NCBI RefSeq assembly: GCF_900111195.1
Contig: NZ_FOGL01000001.1
Coordinates: 62,001-126,000 of the forward strand
Direction: 5' to 3'
Origin: Gracilibacillus ureilyticus
GTDB lineage: Bacteria; Bacillota; Bacilli; Bacillales; Amphibacillaceae
DNA: 64,000 nucleotides
The notes below the pieces were generated by a model. That model searched no databases. It saw nothing but the letters and a program-made list of their open reading frames with translations, and was not told the origin of the DNA. Numbering within the stretch: position 1 is the first letter of the stretch; every line of letters begins with the position of its first letter. The translations under genes were made by a program, and so were the position numbers. Positions 35,998 to 44,374 of this stretch are shown in pieces.

Positions 35998-37578
35998 ATG
36001 TTTGTCGGAGCGAATTTTATGGCAAATATAACAACAGCACAGTCTTTGCCTAATACAAAGAATCAAACAGGAACAGGCAACAGCTTTCAGCAATTGCTTT
36101 CAGGGGTAACGGGAGATCAGTCAGATGGTAATATACGTACAATGATTAATAGTCAAGAAGAATCAAATTCAGCAACTGAACTTCTTAGCATATTGAGTGA
36201 GGCACCCGAAGAAGTACTGCATTTATTAAGGGAATTGCTAGCTGGGGAAGAGGTTTCTGAGGAATCTATGGAGCAAGTGCTGAGTAACAGTGATCTAAAA
36301 GATCAAAAGAGTACTAACTTCGGCCTGGTATCCTTAATTCAAAAAATAATAGCTGGAGAAGAGATTCCAGCAGAATCAATGTTACACGCGCTTAATGATG
36401 TTGAACCAGACAGTCAAAAACATACTTATATAGAGATGTTATCTTTAATAAAGGAATTACTAAATAAAGCTGATTCAAAGGAAGGAATCAAATTTATCGA
36501 GGAATTTATGGAAATAGTTGCCGAGGATAGTGTTCAACAATCCGGTGAAGATACTTCAACCGTCCCTGTTCAAGTAGATATATTACAAAAATTGCAAGAT
36601 TTGCTTGGAAATAATAGTGAAAATGAATCTTCCGGGCTAAATATAGCCAGTTTTCTTACAACTTCATTAAACGTCCAGCAAGTCAGCATGGAAAATGTGG
36701 CCATTGACATAGAGAAAATTGCGAAACTGTGGCGTAATGTAGAAACACTAATTAACAAAATGGAAAATCAGTTGATTACAACAAAAGACTATAAGCAGCT
36801 AATGAATATGCTTCAGCAATGGTCGCAGTTAAGTCAGCAGGATAGTGCTGCCTTAAACAATTTTCTATCAGCTGTTGACCAATCAAAAGCGAAAAGCGTC
36901 TGGGGAAAAATGGTCGAGAATTACCAAAACAGAATGAAAACAGACAAGCTTTACGGTCAGACACAGCAAGTAACAAAAGACGATATTGCCAAATGGTTGA
37001 AATCAGCGTTAGAAAATTATGAGACAACAATGAAAGCAGATTCCAATCTAGTACGCGCAGATGTGGCGAGCTGGTCCGGTCAGCAGTCTACTTCTAAAGT
37101 TCAACAGTTTGTTATTCATGTTCAACAAACGAATACTGGAGAACAAGTGGCTCAAAAACAGTTACTAGAACAATTCCAGCAGGCCATACAAAAAAGCAGT
37201 TTTTTGAAGTCACCCAATGGTACAAACCAGCTAATATTACGACTCCAGCCAGGGAATTTGGGTGATGTGATGGTAAAGTTAACGCAGGTGAATGGTGAAA
37301 TGGTTGTAAAGATGGTTGTTCAATCACAAGCAGCTAAAGAACTGCTTGAAGGAAATTTAAATCAGTTGCGACATATGTTCTCACCACAGCAGGTTGTAAT
37401 TGAAAAACAGGAACCAATTGCCATGCAAAACAGCCAGGACAAACTGTGGCAGGATGATTCTGAGCAGACCAGTGAACAGGGTCAAAGCGGCAGTGACCAG
37501 TATAAAGAGCATGAATCTGAGAGTGAACAAGATAATAACAGCACATTCCATGACCTATTAATGGATATGAAAGTTTAG
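35998..37578 (+). CDS. fliK: Flagellar hook-length control protein FliK
   Basis: FliK measures hook length and switches export specificity through FlhB. The 526-residue protein has a poorly conserved N-terminal ruler region and a C-terminal switch domain (about residues 400-480: LILRLQPGNLGDVMVKLTQ and the following KMVVQSQAAKELL). The tail is Gln/Ser/Glu rich. The ATG at 35998 follows AAAGGGGGTG. It lies upstream of the hook cap gene flgD. The N-terminal half has two similar helical units (ELLSILSEAPEEVLHLLREL and later), which could be a short internal repeat. Confidence 0.93.
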   Translation: MFVGANFMANITTAQSLPNTKNQTGTGNSFQQLLSGVTGDQSDGNIRTMINSQEESNSATELLSILSEAPEEVLHLLRELLAGEEVSEESMEQVLSNSDLKDQKSTNFGLVSLIQKIIAGEEIPAESMLHALNDVEPDSQKHTYIEMLSLIKELLNKADSKEGIKFIEEFMEIVAEDSVQQSGEDTSTVPVQVDILQKLQDLLGNNSENESSGLNIASFLTTSLNVQQVSMENVAIDIEKIAKLWRNVETLINKMENQLITTKDYKQLMNMLQQWSQLSQQDSAALNNFLSAVDQSKAKSVWGKMVENYQNRMKTDKLYGQTQQVTKDDIAKWLKSALENYETTMKADSNLVRADVASWSGQQSTSKVQQFVIHVQQTNTGEQVAQKQLLEQFQQAIQKSSFLKSPNGTNQLILRLQPGNLGDVMVKLTQVNGEMVVKMVVQSQAAKELLEGNLNQLRHMFSPQQVVIEKQEPIAMQNSQDKLWQDDSEQTSEQGQSGSDQYKEHESESEQDNNSTFHDLLMDMKV

Positions 37579-37588
37579 GTGATTAATA

Positions 37589-38152
37589 ATGACTTCGATC
37601 GATCCGACTTATTATTTAAAAAATCAGTCGACAGTGAAAGAACACGGCTCTTCATTGGGTAAAGATGAGTTTCTTAAGATTTTAATGACACAGTTGCAGA
37701 ATCAGGACCCGTCAAATCCAATGGACGATAAGGAATTCATTTCGCAGATGGCAACATTTTCTTCATTGGAACAAATGATGCAAATGAATACAGCTATTAC
37801 TAATCTGGTAAATAATCAAATGGTTTCACCAGTTATACAGTACAGTCATTTAATTGGTCAGCAAGTGACATACTATAAAATTGATGAAGAAACAGGGCAA
37901 GTGACTGAACCAAAAGTTGAAGAAATCAGTAATGTTGTGGCAATTTCTCAAAAAGAAGGTTATGCGGTATTAGAGTTGGAAAATGGCACAAAAATTTATA
38001 CTGACGAAATAATAAAAATTGAACAAAATGGTAATACACCTGAAACTGAACAACCTGCAACAGAGGAACCAGCAGAAGAGACCGGGGATTCTGATGAAGC
38101 GGTAAATGATCCTGAAATTGATGGGACAGGACCTGAGACACCTTCTGTATAA
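37589..38152 (+). CDS. flgD: Flagellar hook assembly (cap) protein FlgD
   Basis: FlgD caps the growing hook. The N-terminal [20 protein letters not shown] and [14 protein letters not shown] are the export and capping motifs. The 187-residue protein is short of the Ig-like domain found in proteobacterial FlgD, as usual for Bacilli, and ends in a Glu/Thr-rich tail. The ATG at 37589 follows TTAGGTGATT. It precedes the small flagellar operon protein and the hook gene. Confidence 0.95.
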   Translation: MTSIDPTYYLKNQSTVKEHGSSLGKDEFLKILMTQLQNQDPSNPMDDKEFISQMATFSSLEQMMQMNTAITNLVNNQMVSPVIQYSHLIGQQVTYYKIDEETGQVTEPKVEEISNVVAISQKEGYAVLELENGTKIYTDEIIKIEQNGNTPETEQPATEEPAEETGDSDEAVNDPEIDGTGPETPSV

Positions 38153-38164
38153 AGGAGGGAAATT

Positions 38165-38527
38165 ATGAACACAAAAATACATGCACTGCATCATCCGGTT
38201 ATTCCAGGTAATCAAACCGCAAAGCATGTAAAAACGAACAGCAACTTTTCAGAACTTTTACAGCAGGAAAGCAAGCTGAATATAAGTAAACATGCACAGC
38301 AACGGATGGATGCTCGAAATATCCTGATAAACGATGAGAAATGGTCTCAGATGGAAACAAAAATTAGTGAAGCGAAACAAAAAGGGATCAAAGAGTCTTT
38401 AGTTTTAATGGAGAACGCTGCTTTTATTGTCAATGTAAATAACAATACAGTAATTACAGCAATGGAGCGTGCCGAAACGAAAAGTAAAATTTTCACAAAT
38501 ATTAATGGAACGATACTAATCGACTAA
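38165..38527 (+). CDS. Flagellar operon protein, TIGR02530 family
   Basis: This 120-residue protein has the family core LNISKHAQQRMDARNI followed by a compact domain (IKESLVLMENAAFIVNVNNNT is mostly beta). Members sit between flgD and flgE in Firmicute flagellar operons but have no fixed function. The ATG at 38165 follows AAAGGAGGG. The first 40 residues are basic and His-rich with little predicted structure. Confidence 0.85.
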   Translation: MNTKIHALHHPVIPGNQTAKHVKTNSNFSELLQQESKLNISKHAQQRMDARNILINDEKWSQMETKISEAKQKGIKESLVLMENAAFIVNVNNNTVITAMERAETKSKIFTNINGTILID

Positions 38528-38554
38528 AAGCTGGACCCACCAACGGGAGGCTTA

Positions 38555-38580
38555 CAGCTACTGACTGACAGACGTAGCTG
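38555..38580 (+). promoter_or_regulatory. Hairpin before flgE
   Basis: CAGCTAC (38555-38561) and GTAGCTG (38574-38580) form a 7-pair stem with a 12-base loop. An upstream AGCTG (38529-38533) could compete for the left arm. There is no T run, so it is not a simple terminator. Confidence 0.4.
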
Positions 38581-38612
38581 ATTAATCATGAATCGAAGGG
38601 AAGATAAAAAAT

Positions 38613-39650
38613 ATGTTAAGATCAATGTATGCGGGTATATCAGGAATGAAAGGTTTTCAAACAAAATTAGATGTAGTAGGTAATAACATCGCCAATGTAA
38701 ACACAGTAGGTTTCAAAAAAGGCAGAACAACATTCCAGGACATGATGAGTCAGCCAGTGACTGGAGCAAGTGCTCCGACTAATATTCGTGGAGGGATCAA
38801 TCCATCTCAAGTAGGTACAGGTGTTCAACTCGGGACAATAGATAATATTCATACTCAAGGAAATCGACAAACAACTCAAAGACCACTAGATCTACAGTTA
38901 GAAGGAGATGGAATGTTCGTTTTCGGTACGGGTCTTGTCTATAATGAAAATGAACTCACCTATACAGATGGAGATGGTAATGAGTTTGATGCAGACGCAG
39001 CTAGTGGTCTAGACTTTGCTCAGACTAATATTTCATATTCACGTGCGGGTAATATGTATTTAGATGATGAAGGATATATCGTGAATGCAAATGGTCAATA
39101 CTTAATAGGAAAGACAGATGTAATGGCTGGAGCTGCATCAACTACTAATACAGACCCAACTAATTTTCAATCAGATGGTATCGTCGACAATATTTATGGA
39201 AGAATACAAATCCCTGGAGATGCTGAAAGCTTTAGTATTCAAGGAAATGGTAAAGTGACTTATATTTTAAATGGTCAAACTATGGAAGCAGGTCAAATCA
39301 TGCTTGCTAAGTTCTCAAATCCTGGCGGTTTAAACAAAACAGGTTCTAATATGTTTCAGGATTCTGTAAATGCTGGGCAATTGGCGAGAATATCTACTGA
39401 TGTGGACGTAAACGCTGATGGTGAGATTATAATCGACCCTCAAGAGGAGAATGTTGATATGACCTTCCTTTTTGAACCTGAATCCAACGGTACTGCCTCC
39501 ATCGTAGCCGGAGCTCTTGAAATGTCCAATGTCGACTTATCAGAAGAGTTCACTGAAATGATTACAGCACAGCGTGGGTTCCAGGCAAATACTAGAATTA
39601 TTACGACTTCTGATGAAATCTTACAGGAACTCGTTAACTTAAAACGATAA
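38613..39650 (+). CDS. flgE: Flagellar hook protein FlgE
   Basis: FlgE polymerises into the hook. The 345-residue protein starts MLRSMYAGISGMKGFQTKLD, has NNIANVNTVGFKKGR, and ends with the axial helix ITAQRGFQANTRIITTSDEI. It is longer than B. subtilis FlgE (about 264) because of a Gly/Asn/Asp-rich insertion at about residues 105-200, which should lie on the hook surface. The ATG at 38613 follows GAAGGGAAG. An intergenic foldback element follows before swrD. Confidence 0.93.
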   Translation: MLRSMYAGISGMKGFQTKLDVVGNNIANVNTVGFKKGRTTFQDMMSQPVTGASAPTNIRGGINPSQVGTGVQLGTIDNIHTQGNRQTTQRPLDLQLEGDGMFVFGTGLVYNENELTYTDGDGNEFDADAASGLDFAQTNISYSRAGNMYLDDEGYIVNANGQYLIGKTDVMAGAASTTNTDPTNFQSDGIVDNIYGRIQIPGDAESFSIQGNGKVTYILNGQTMEAGQIMLAKFSNPGGLNKTGSNMFQDSVNAGQLARISTDVDVNADGEIIIDPQEENVDMTFLFEPESNGTASIVAGALEMSNVDLSEEFTEMITAQRGFQANTRIITTSDEILQELVNLKR

Positions 39651-39657
39651 AAGGAGG
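39651..39657 (+). promoter_or_regulatory. Displaced Shine-Dalgarno sequence of swrD
   Basis: AAGGAGG follows the flgE stop directly, but no start codon lies in range except a TTG (39664) whose frame stops after four codons. The first real start downstream is swrD at 39807, 149 bases away. The stem of the foldback element begins at the next base, 39658. Confidence 0.6.
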
Positions 39658-39797
39658 AAGAGGTTGAGACATCAATAAGATAGTTAATTCATTATTAGAA
39701 TGATTATCCAGAAGGGAATATAGGCACCAGGCAATAAGGCGAGCTGGGATTCCGCAAGTAAATCATTCGAATAATAAAATGATTGTCTCAACTTCTT
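39658..39797. repeat. Foldback (MITE-like or structured RNA) element between flgE and swrD
   Basis: Three nested inverted pairings are visible. Outer: AAGAGGTTGAGACA (39658-39671) with TGTCTCAACTTCTT (39784-39797), 14 pairs with one G-U. Middle: ATTATTAGAATGATT (39691-39705) with AATCATTCGAATAAT (39761-39775), one mismatch. Inner: GGAAT (39715-39719) with ATTCC (39749-39753), enclosing CCAG/CTGG (39727-39730, 39744-39747). There is no coding capacity. It could be a small mobile repeat or a functional RNA. Confidence 0.7.
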
Positions 39798-39806
39798 TAA
39801 TCTACT

Positions 39807-40028
39807 ATGATCAAATTAACGAAATTAAACCATGAAAAGGTAACTCTGAATGCTATGTATATCGAGAGAATCGAGTCGTTTCCTGATACGACGATTACAT
39901 TAGTCAATCAGAAAAAGTTGTTTGTACAGGAATCGGAAGATGAAGTCAGCAGGTTAGCTACACAATTTTATCAATCTATTGGGTTGATACCACTTCAAGG
40001 AGAATTAGGTGATCAAAATGAATCCTAA
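39807..40028 (+). CDS. swrD: Swarming motility protein SwrD (FlbD family)
   Basis: SwrD (YlzI) raises flagellar motor torque in B. subtilis by supporting stator function. The 73-residue protein has the FlbD core MIKLTKLNHEKVTLNA, then IERIESFPDTTITLVNQKK. The ATG at 39807 is fixed by an in-frame TAA at 39798-39800, yet no ribosome site lies in the 20 bases before it (CAACTTCTTTAATCTACT). The nearest good site is AAGGAGG at 39651, across a foldback element. It overlaps fliL by 11 bases. Confidence 0.93.
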   Translation: MIKLTKLNHEKVTLNAMYIERIESFPDTTITLVNQKKLFVQESEDEVSRLATQFYQSIGLIPLQGELGDQNES

Positions 40029-40434
40029 ATTGTTAAGAGTATTAGTTATTGCATTAGTCGTAATTGTTATCGGCGGTGGAGCTACATTATATTTTTTAAT
40101 AAATTCCCAGGTGAAAGCAGATGAGGAATTGACAATTGATGAAATGGTCAAATATTCTTATACAACAGACGAGATGAAAACAGACTTGTCTGATGGCAGC
40201 TTTGTTCTTATCCAGTTTCAATTTATAACAGATGGTAAAAAAGCTGTTGAGGAAATTGAAAAGCGGGAATTTCAAGTGAAAAACGAATTTATTAAACAGT
40301 CTATTAATCTAACTGAAAATGATTTCCGTGAGAACTTACCACAATTGGAAGAAAATATTATGAATGCGATGAATCAGGAAATGACAGAAGGAAAAATTGT
40401 TGAAGTACTAATTATTAGTAAAGTAATTCAGTAA
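40018..40434 (+). CDS. fliL: Flagellar basal body-associated protein FliL
   Basis: FliL surrounds the stator at the motor. The 138-residue protein has one N-terminal membrane segment (about residues 6-28) and an extracytoplasmic domain ending in LEENIMNAMNQEMTEGKIVEVLI, typical of the family. The ATG at 40018 follows AGGTGAT; a GTG at 40009 is inside the ribosome site. It overlaps swrD, so its translation depends partly on swrD being translated. Confidence 0.94.
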   Translation: MNPKLLRVLVIALVVIVIGGGATLYFLINSQVKADEELTIDEMVKYSYTTDEMKTDLSDGSFVLIQFQFITDGKKAVEEIEKREFQVKNEFIKQSINLTENDFRENLPQLEENIMNAMNQEMTEGKIVEVLIISKVIQ

Positions 40435-40461
40435 GCAATTCTCCGAAATGGAGGTGAAAAT

Positions 40462-41463
40462 ATGCCGGATGAAGTACTGTCCCAGAGTGAAATAGATGCA
40501 CTCTTATCTGCATTGTCATCAGGTGAGATGGATGCCAATCAGTTAAAAGAGGAAGAAAAAGATAAAAAAGTTAAGGTATATGATTTTAAGCGGGCTCTAA
40601 GGTTTTCCAAGGATCAGATAAGGAGTATTTCCAGAATCCATGATAATTTTGCCAGATTATTATCAACGTATTTCTCAGCACAGCTACGAACATATGTTGA
40701 TATTGATGTGGCATCTGTTGACCAGATACCGTACGAAGAATTCATCCGTTCCATTCCTACGATGACTATACTTAATGTATACAGTGTAGCACCGCTGGAC
40801 GGGAGAATTATCTTTGAATTTAATCCGAATATAGCATATGCTATGCTTGACAGGATGCTGGGCGGTAAAGGAAATAGTGTGAACAAAATAGATACATTAA
40901 CTGAAATTGAGACAAGCCTAATGTCGCAGTTGTTTGAAAAAGCATTGGATAATCTACAAGAAGCATGGGGAACAGTTGCAGAAATTGACCCGATTTTAGA
41001 AGATTTCGAAGTAAATCCCCAGTTTCTCCAGCTAGTATCACCAAACGAAACAGTTGTTGTTGTTTCATTGGATACTACAATTGGAGAGAGCAGCGGAATG
41101 ATTAATATATGTATACCGCATGTTGTTTTAGAGCCGATCATTCCAAAGTTATCTGTTCATTACTGGATGCAAAATGAAAATACTAAGGAAAGAAAGCCGG
41201 AAGAGTATGAATCGATTTCGAAAAATATCGAAAAAGCACCAATGAATCTATCGGTAGTTTTAGGAAAAGGCTCTATAACTGTTGAGGAATTGCTCTTCCT
41301 AGGTAATGATGATACTATTCTTCTGGATCAGTCAATAGATGATCCATTGGTACTGGAAGTAGATCAGATTCCGAAATTCTATGTCCAGCCTGGTAAGAAG
41401 AAGAGCAAAATAGCAGTACAAGTTTTGGAAGAAATAAAGGGAGGGGATTACGATGATGAATGA
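40462..41463 (+). CDS. fliM: Flagellar motor switch protein FliM
   Basis: FliM is the C-ring protein that binds CheY-P. The 333-residue protein begins with the CheY-binding peptide EVLSQSEIDALLSAL, has a CheC-like middle domain (IAYAMLDRMLGG) and a C-terminal SpoA/FliN-like domain (SVVLGKGSITVEELLFLGNDDTI in its core). The ATG at 40462 follows AATGGAGGTG. It overlaps fliY by 11 bases. Confidence 0.98.
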   Translation: MPDEVLSQSEIDALLSALSSGEMDANQLKEEEKDKKVKVYDFKRALRFSKDQIRSISRIHDNFARLLSTYFSAQLRTYVDIDVASVDQIPYEEFIRSIPTMTILNVYSVAPLDGRIIFEFNPNIAYAMLDRMLGGKGNSVNKIDTLTEIETSLMSQLFEKALDNLQEAWGTVAEIDPILEDFEVNPQFLQLVSPNETVVVVSLDTTIGESSGMINICIPHVVLEPIIPKLSVHYWMQNENTKERKPEEYESISKNIEKAPMNLSVVLGKGSITVEELLFLGNDDTILLDQSIDDPLVLEVDQIPKFYVQPGKKKSKIAVQVLEEIKGGDYDDE

Positions 41464-42634
41464 TGGAATGTTATCACAGGATGAAATAGATGCACTCTTA
41501 GGTGCCAGTGACAGTACAGCTGGTGATGATAGCACTTCTGAAAGTAGCTCTCTTTCCACTGATCAATATCTTTCTTCATTAGAAGAAGATGCACTAGGAG
41601 AGATCGGGAATATATCATTTGGAAGTTCAGCCACAACATTATCTACCTTATTGAATCAAAAAGTGGAAATAACCACACCAACTATTACGGTAATTGACAA
41701 AGGGTTATTAAAAGAAGAGTTTCCTGTACCGTATGTAGGTGTAGAGGTAAAATATACAGAAGGATTTACAGGTGCAAACTTGTTTATTCTAGAATCTAAA
41801 GATGCAGCGGTGATTGCAGATTTAATGCTGGGTGGTAACGGAGAGATAGAAAATACAGAGCTTTCTGAAATTCATCTAAGTGCAGTACAGGAAGCTATGA
41901 ATCAAATGATGGGAACATCTGCTACCAGTATGTCGACAATCTTTAATAAGAAAGTGGACATTTCTCCACCATCTATCTCGATCATGGATGTTACAGAGGA
42001 AGAAGCTAGTAAGACATTGGAAGCAAATGAAGATGTTGTAATTAAAGTGTCTTTCCAATTGAAAATCGGTACATTGATAGATTCTAAAATAATGCAATTG
42101 TTACCACTGCCTTTTGCAAAAGAGTTAGTCAATAATTTACTCAATTCTTCTATTGAAGAAGAACCAGTTTCTGTTCAGGAACCTGTTGAGGATGCTGGTA
42201 ATTTCAATAATAATTCTGCCGCTCAAGAGCAGGTACAGGAGCCGGTTCAGCATACGGCACAGCAGCCGCCAAGGGAACCCCGTCAGTTGGGACAGCAAAC
42301 AGCAGCTAATTCTGAAGTCCATGCAGCGTCATTTACAGAATTTGACGATGTACCGCTTCAACAAGAAGAAAAGCGAAATTTAGATCTTCTTTTGGATATA
42401 CCATTACAGGTTACCGTTGAATTAGGAAGAACAAAGAGAACAGTGAAAGACATATTGGAATTGTCTTCAGGATCGATTGTTGAATTGGATAAACTGGCAG
42501 GGGAGCCGGTAGATATACTAGTTAATCAAAAATTAATTGCTAAAGGTGAAGTAGTAGTAATTGATGAAAACTTTGGGGTTCGTGTAACAGATATTGTAAG
42601 TAAAGAAATGAGACTAAAACAATTAAACAGATAG
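41453..42634 (+). CDS. fliY: Flagellar motor switch phosphatase FliY
   Basis: FliY replaces FliN in Bacilli and dephosphorylates CheY-P. The 393-residue protein has an N-terminal CheY-binding peptide (MLSQDEIDALLG), two CheC-type active sites (EIGNISFGSSATTLS near residue 45 and AVQEAMNQMMGTSATSMS near 145), a Gln/Pro-rich linker (about 235-285), and a C-terminal FliN domain (LDIPLQVTVELGRTKRTVKD). Either ATG 41453 or 41456 fits AAGGGAGGGG. It is translationally coupled to fliM. Confidence 0.97.
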   Translation: MMNDGMLSQDEIDALLGASDSTAGDDSTSESSSLSTDQYLSSLEEDALGEIGNISFGSSATTLSTLLNQKVEITTPTITVIDKGLLKEEFPVPYVGVEVKYTEGFTGANLFILESKDAAVIADLMLGGNGEIENTELSEIHLSAVQEAMNQMMGTSATSMSTIFNKKVDISPPSISIMDVTEEEASKTLEANEDVVIKVSFQLKIGTLIDSKIMQLLPLPFAKELVNNLLNSSIEEEPVSVQEPVEDAGNFNNNSAAQEQVQEPVQHTAQQPPREPRQLGQQTAANSEVHAASFTEFDDVPLQQEEKRNLDLLLDIPLQVTVELGRTKRTVKDILELSSGSIVELDKLAGEPVDILVNQKLIAKGEVVVIDENFGVRVTDIVSKEMRLKQLNR

Positions 42635-42654
42635 TAAGAGAGGATTGAGTGATT

Positions 42655-43017
42655 ATGTCGAAAAGAGTATTAATAGTTGATGATGCAGCATTTATGAGAA
42701 TGATGATTAAAGATATTTTAACTAAGAACGGTTATGAAGTAGTTGGAGAAGCACAAGATGGGGCCGAAGCAGTGGAAAAATATAAAGAGTTGTCACCAGA
42801 CTTAGTGACAATGGATATAACAATGCCAGAAAAAGATGGTATTGCAGCTTTAAAAGACATTAAGGCATTAAACGGTGACGCTAATGTAATTATGTGTTCA
42901 GCTATGGGTCAGCAAGCGATGGTAATTGATGCAATTCAAGCCGGAGCAAGAGATTTCATCGTTAAACCTTTTCAGGCTGATCGTGTAATTGAAGCAATTT
43001 CTAAAGTAATAGGATAA
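42655..43017 (+). CDS. cheY: Chemotaxis response regulator CheY
   Basis: CheY-P binds FliM/FliY to change rotation. The 120-residue receiver domain has the acidic pair VDDAAFM, phosphoacceptor Asp54 (TMDITMPEKDG), MCSAMGQQ with the conserved Ser/Ala region, and Lys in FIVKPFQADRV. It is nearly identical to B. subtilis CheY. I chose the ATG at 42655; GTG 42649 would add two residues. It lies between fliY and fliO as in B. subtilis. Confidence 0.98.
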   Translation: MSKRVLIVDDAAFMRMMIKDILTKNGYEVVGEAQDGAEAVEKYKELSPDLVTMDITMPEKDGIAALKDIKALNGDANVIMCSAMGQQAMVIDAIQAGARDFIVKPFQADRVIEAISKVIG

Positions 43018-43022
43018 ACATA

Positions 43023-43682
43023 ATGAAACAGTTTAGAAACATACTAGTCATCACAATCGTATCATTGTTCTTCGTAAGCTTCTATGATGAACCCGTTTCG
43101 GCATCTCAAAGTGTACTGGAACATCTTGAAAATAGTGAACAAAACAATGAAGAAACTGGGAAAACAGTTGAAGATGACGAGCTAGAGACAAGTGTTGAAA
43201 ACTCTGAAACTACGATCCAGTCAACAAGCTTTCTGGGGAGCCTGTTTAAACTGTTAATAGCTTTAGCAGTTGTAATCGGACTGATTTACTTGATTGCAAA
43301 TTTCCTCAAAAAACGTAACAAGTATCTTGGCCGTAATCAGGTTTTAGAAAGCTATGGAGGGATCACTTTAGGGACAAACAAATCAGTCCAGATTGTTCGA
43401 ATTGGGGAGCGCTATTTTGCAGTCGGTTTAGCTGATAATATTGAATTACTATTAGAGATAACCGATATGGAAACAATTGAGCAGATAAAACAATCTGATG
43501 ATATTCAGACACAGCCATTAGATTTTATTAAAGAAAAAATGACAAAGAATGACAAGAGAGAGACAACACCGCCAAAAAGAGAATTTGGTCAGTTATTTCA
43601 CAAGGAGCTAGAAGAAATGAAAGAGGGTCGGAAGAAAATGCTGCAAAAGATGAAGGAAAAGGAAAAAGATCATGGTCATTAA
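43023..43682 (+). CDS. fliO: Flagellar biosynthesis protein FliO (FliZ)
   Basis: FliO helps assemble the FliP export core. The 219-residue protein has an N-terminal signal-like hydrophobic segment (about residues 7-27), an acidic extracytoplasmic stretch, a second membrane segment (about 70-90, LFKLLIALAVVIGLIYLIANF), and a cytoplasmic domain (VLESYGGITLGTNKSVQIVRIG core). This matches B. subtilis FliZ/FliO. The ATG at 43023 has only a weak ribosome site (AGGATAAAC). It overlaps fliP by 11 bases. Confidence 0.93.
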   Translation: MKQFRNILVITIVSLFFVSFYDEPVSASQSVLEHLENSEQNNEETGKTVEDDELETSVENSETTIQSTSFLGSLFKLLIALAVVIGLIYLIANFLKKRNKYLGRNQVLESYGGITLGTNKSVQIVRIGERYFAVGLADNIELLLEITDMETIEQIKQSDDIQTQPLDFIKEKMTKNDKRETTPPKREFGQLFHKELEEMKEGRKKMLQKMKEKEKDHGH

Positions 43683-44349
43683 TTTAATTGATGTTTTTTC
43701 GGGAACAGATCCGGCAAACCTTTCTACCTCAGTCAGGTTATTATTATTACTTACCATTCTTTCATTAGCTCCAAGTATTTTAATTTTAATGACTAGTTTT
43801 ACTAGAATTATCATTGTTTTGTCATTTGTTCGAACATCTTTAGCAACACAGCAAATGCCGCCGAACCAGGTATTAGTTGGATTGGCACTGTTTATGACCT
43901 TTTTTATTATGGCTCCTACCTTCCAGGAAGTGAATGAGCAGGCATTACAGCCATTATTCAATGAAGAAGTGACTTTAGAAGAAGCTTATGATAATGCAAG
44001 CCTGCCTGTAAAAGAGTTTATGGCGAAACATACAAGACAAAAAGACTTAGCCCTGTTTATGAATTTTGCTTCAATTGAAGAGCCTGAAACAGTGGAGGAT
44101 ATTCCATTAACGACATTAGTTCCGGCATATGCTATCAGTGAATTAAAAACGGCCTTCCAAATGGGTTTTATGATCTTCGTGCCTTTTCTCGTAATCGATA
44201 TGGCAGTAGCTAGTGTATTGATGTCAATGGGGATGATGATGTTGCCTCCTGTAATGATTTCCTTGCCATTCAAAATTTTATTATTTGTTTTAGTAGACGG
44301 CTGGTATTTAATCACACATTCCTTGTTGGAAGGTTTCTTACCATTATGA
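43672..44349 (+). CDS. fliP: Flagellar export apparatus protein FliP
   Basis: FliP forms the core of the export gate with FliQ and FliR. The 225-residue protein has four membrane segments and the signature MTSFTRIIIVLSFVR, followed by TQQMPPNQVLVGLALFMTFF. VLMSMGMMMLPPVMISLPFK is also characteristic. It overlaps fliO; the ribosome site (AAAAGGAAAAAG) lies in the fliO coding region. No cleavable signal peptide is evident at the N terminus. Confidence 0.97.
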   Translation: MVINLIDVFSGTDPANLSTSVRLLLLLTILSLAPSILILMTSFTRIIIVLSFVRTSLATQQMPPNQVLVGLALFMTFFIMAPTFQEVNEQALQPLFNEEVTLEEAYDNASLPVKEFMAKHTRQKDLALFMNFASIEEPETVEDIPLTTLVPAYAISELKTAFQMGFMIFVPFLVIDMAVASVLMSMGMMMLPPVMISLPFKILLFVLVDGWYLITHSLLEGFLPL

Positions 44350-44374
44350 TGATTGTAAGAGAGAGGTGTAAACA

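Noticed and set aside
40614-41141. 175-codon open frame on the minus strand within fliM
   Set aside because: It lies opposite the conserved FliM core, has no recognisable domain and no ribosome site.
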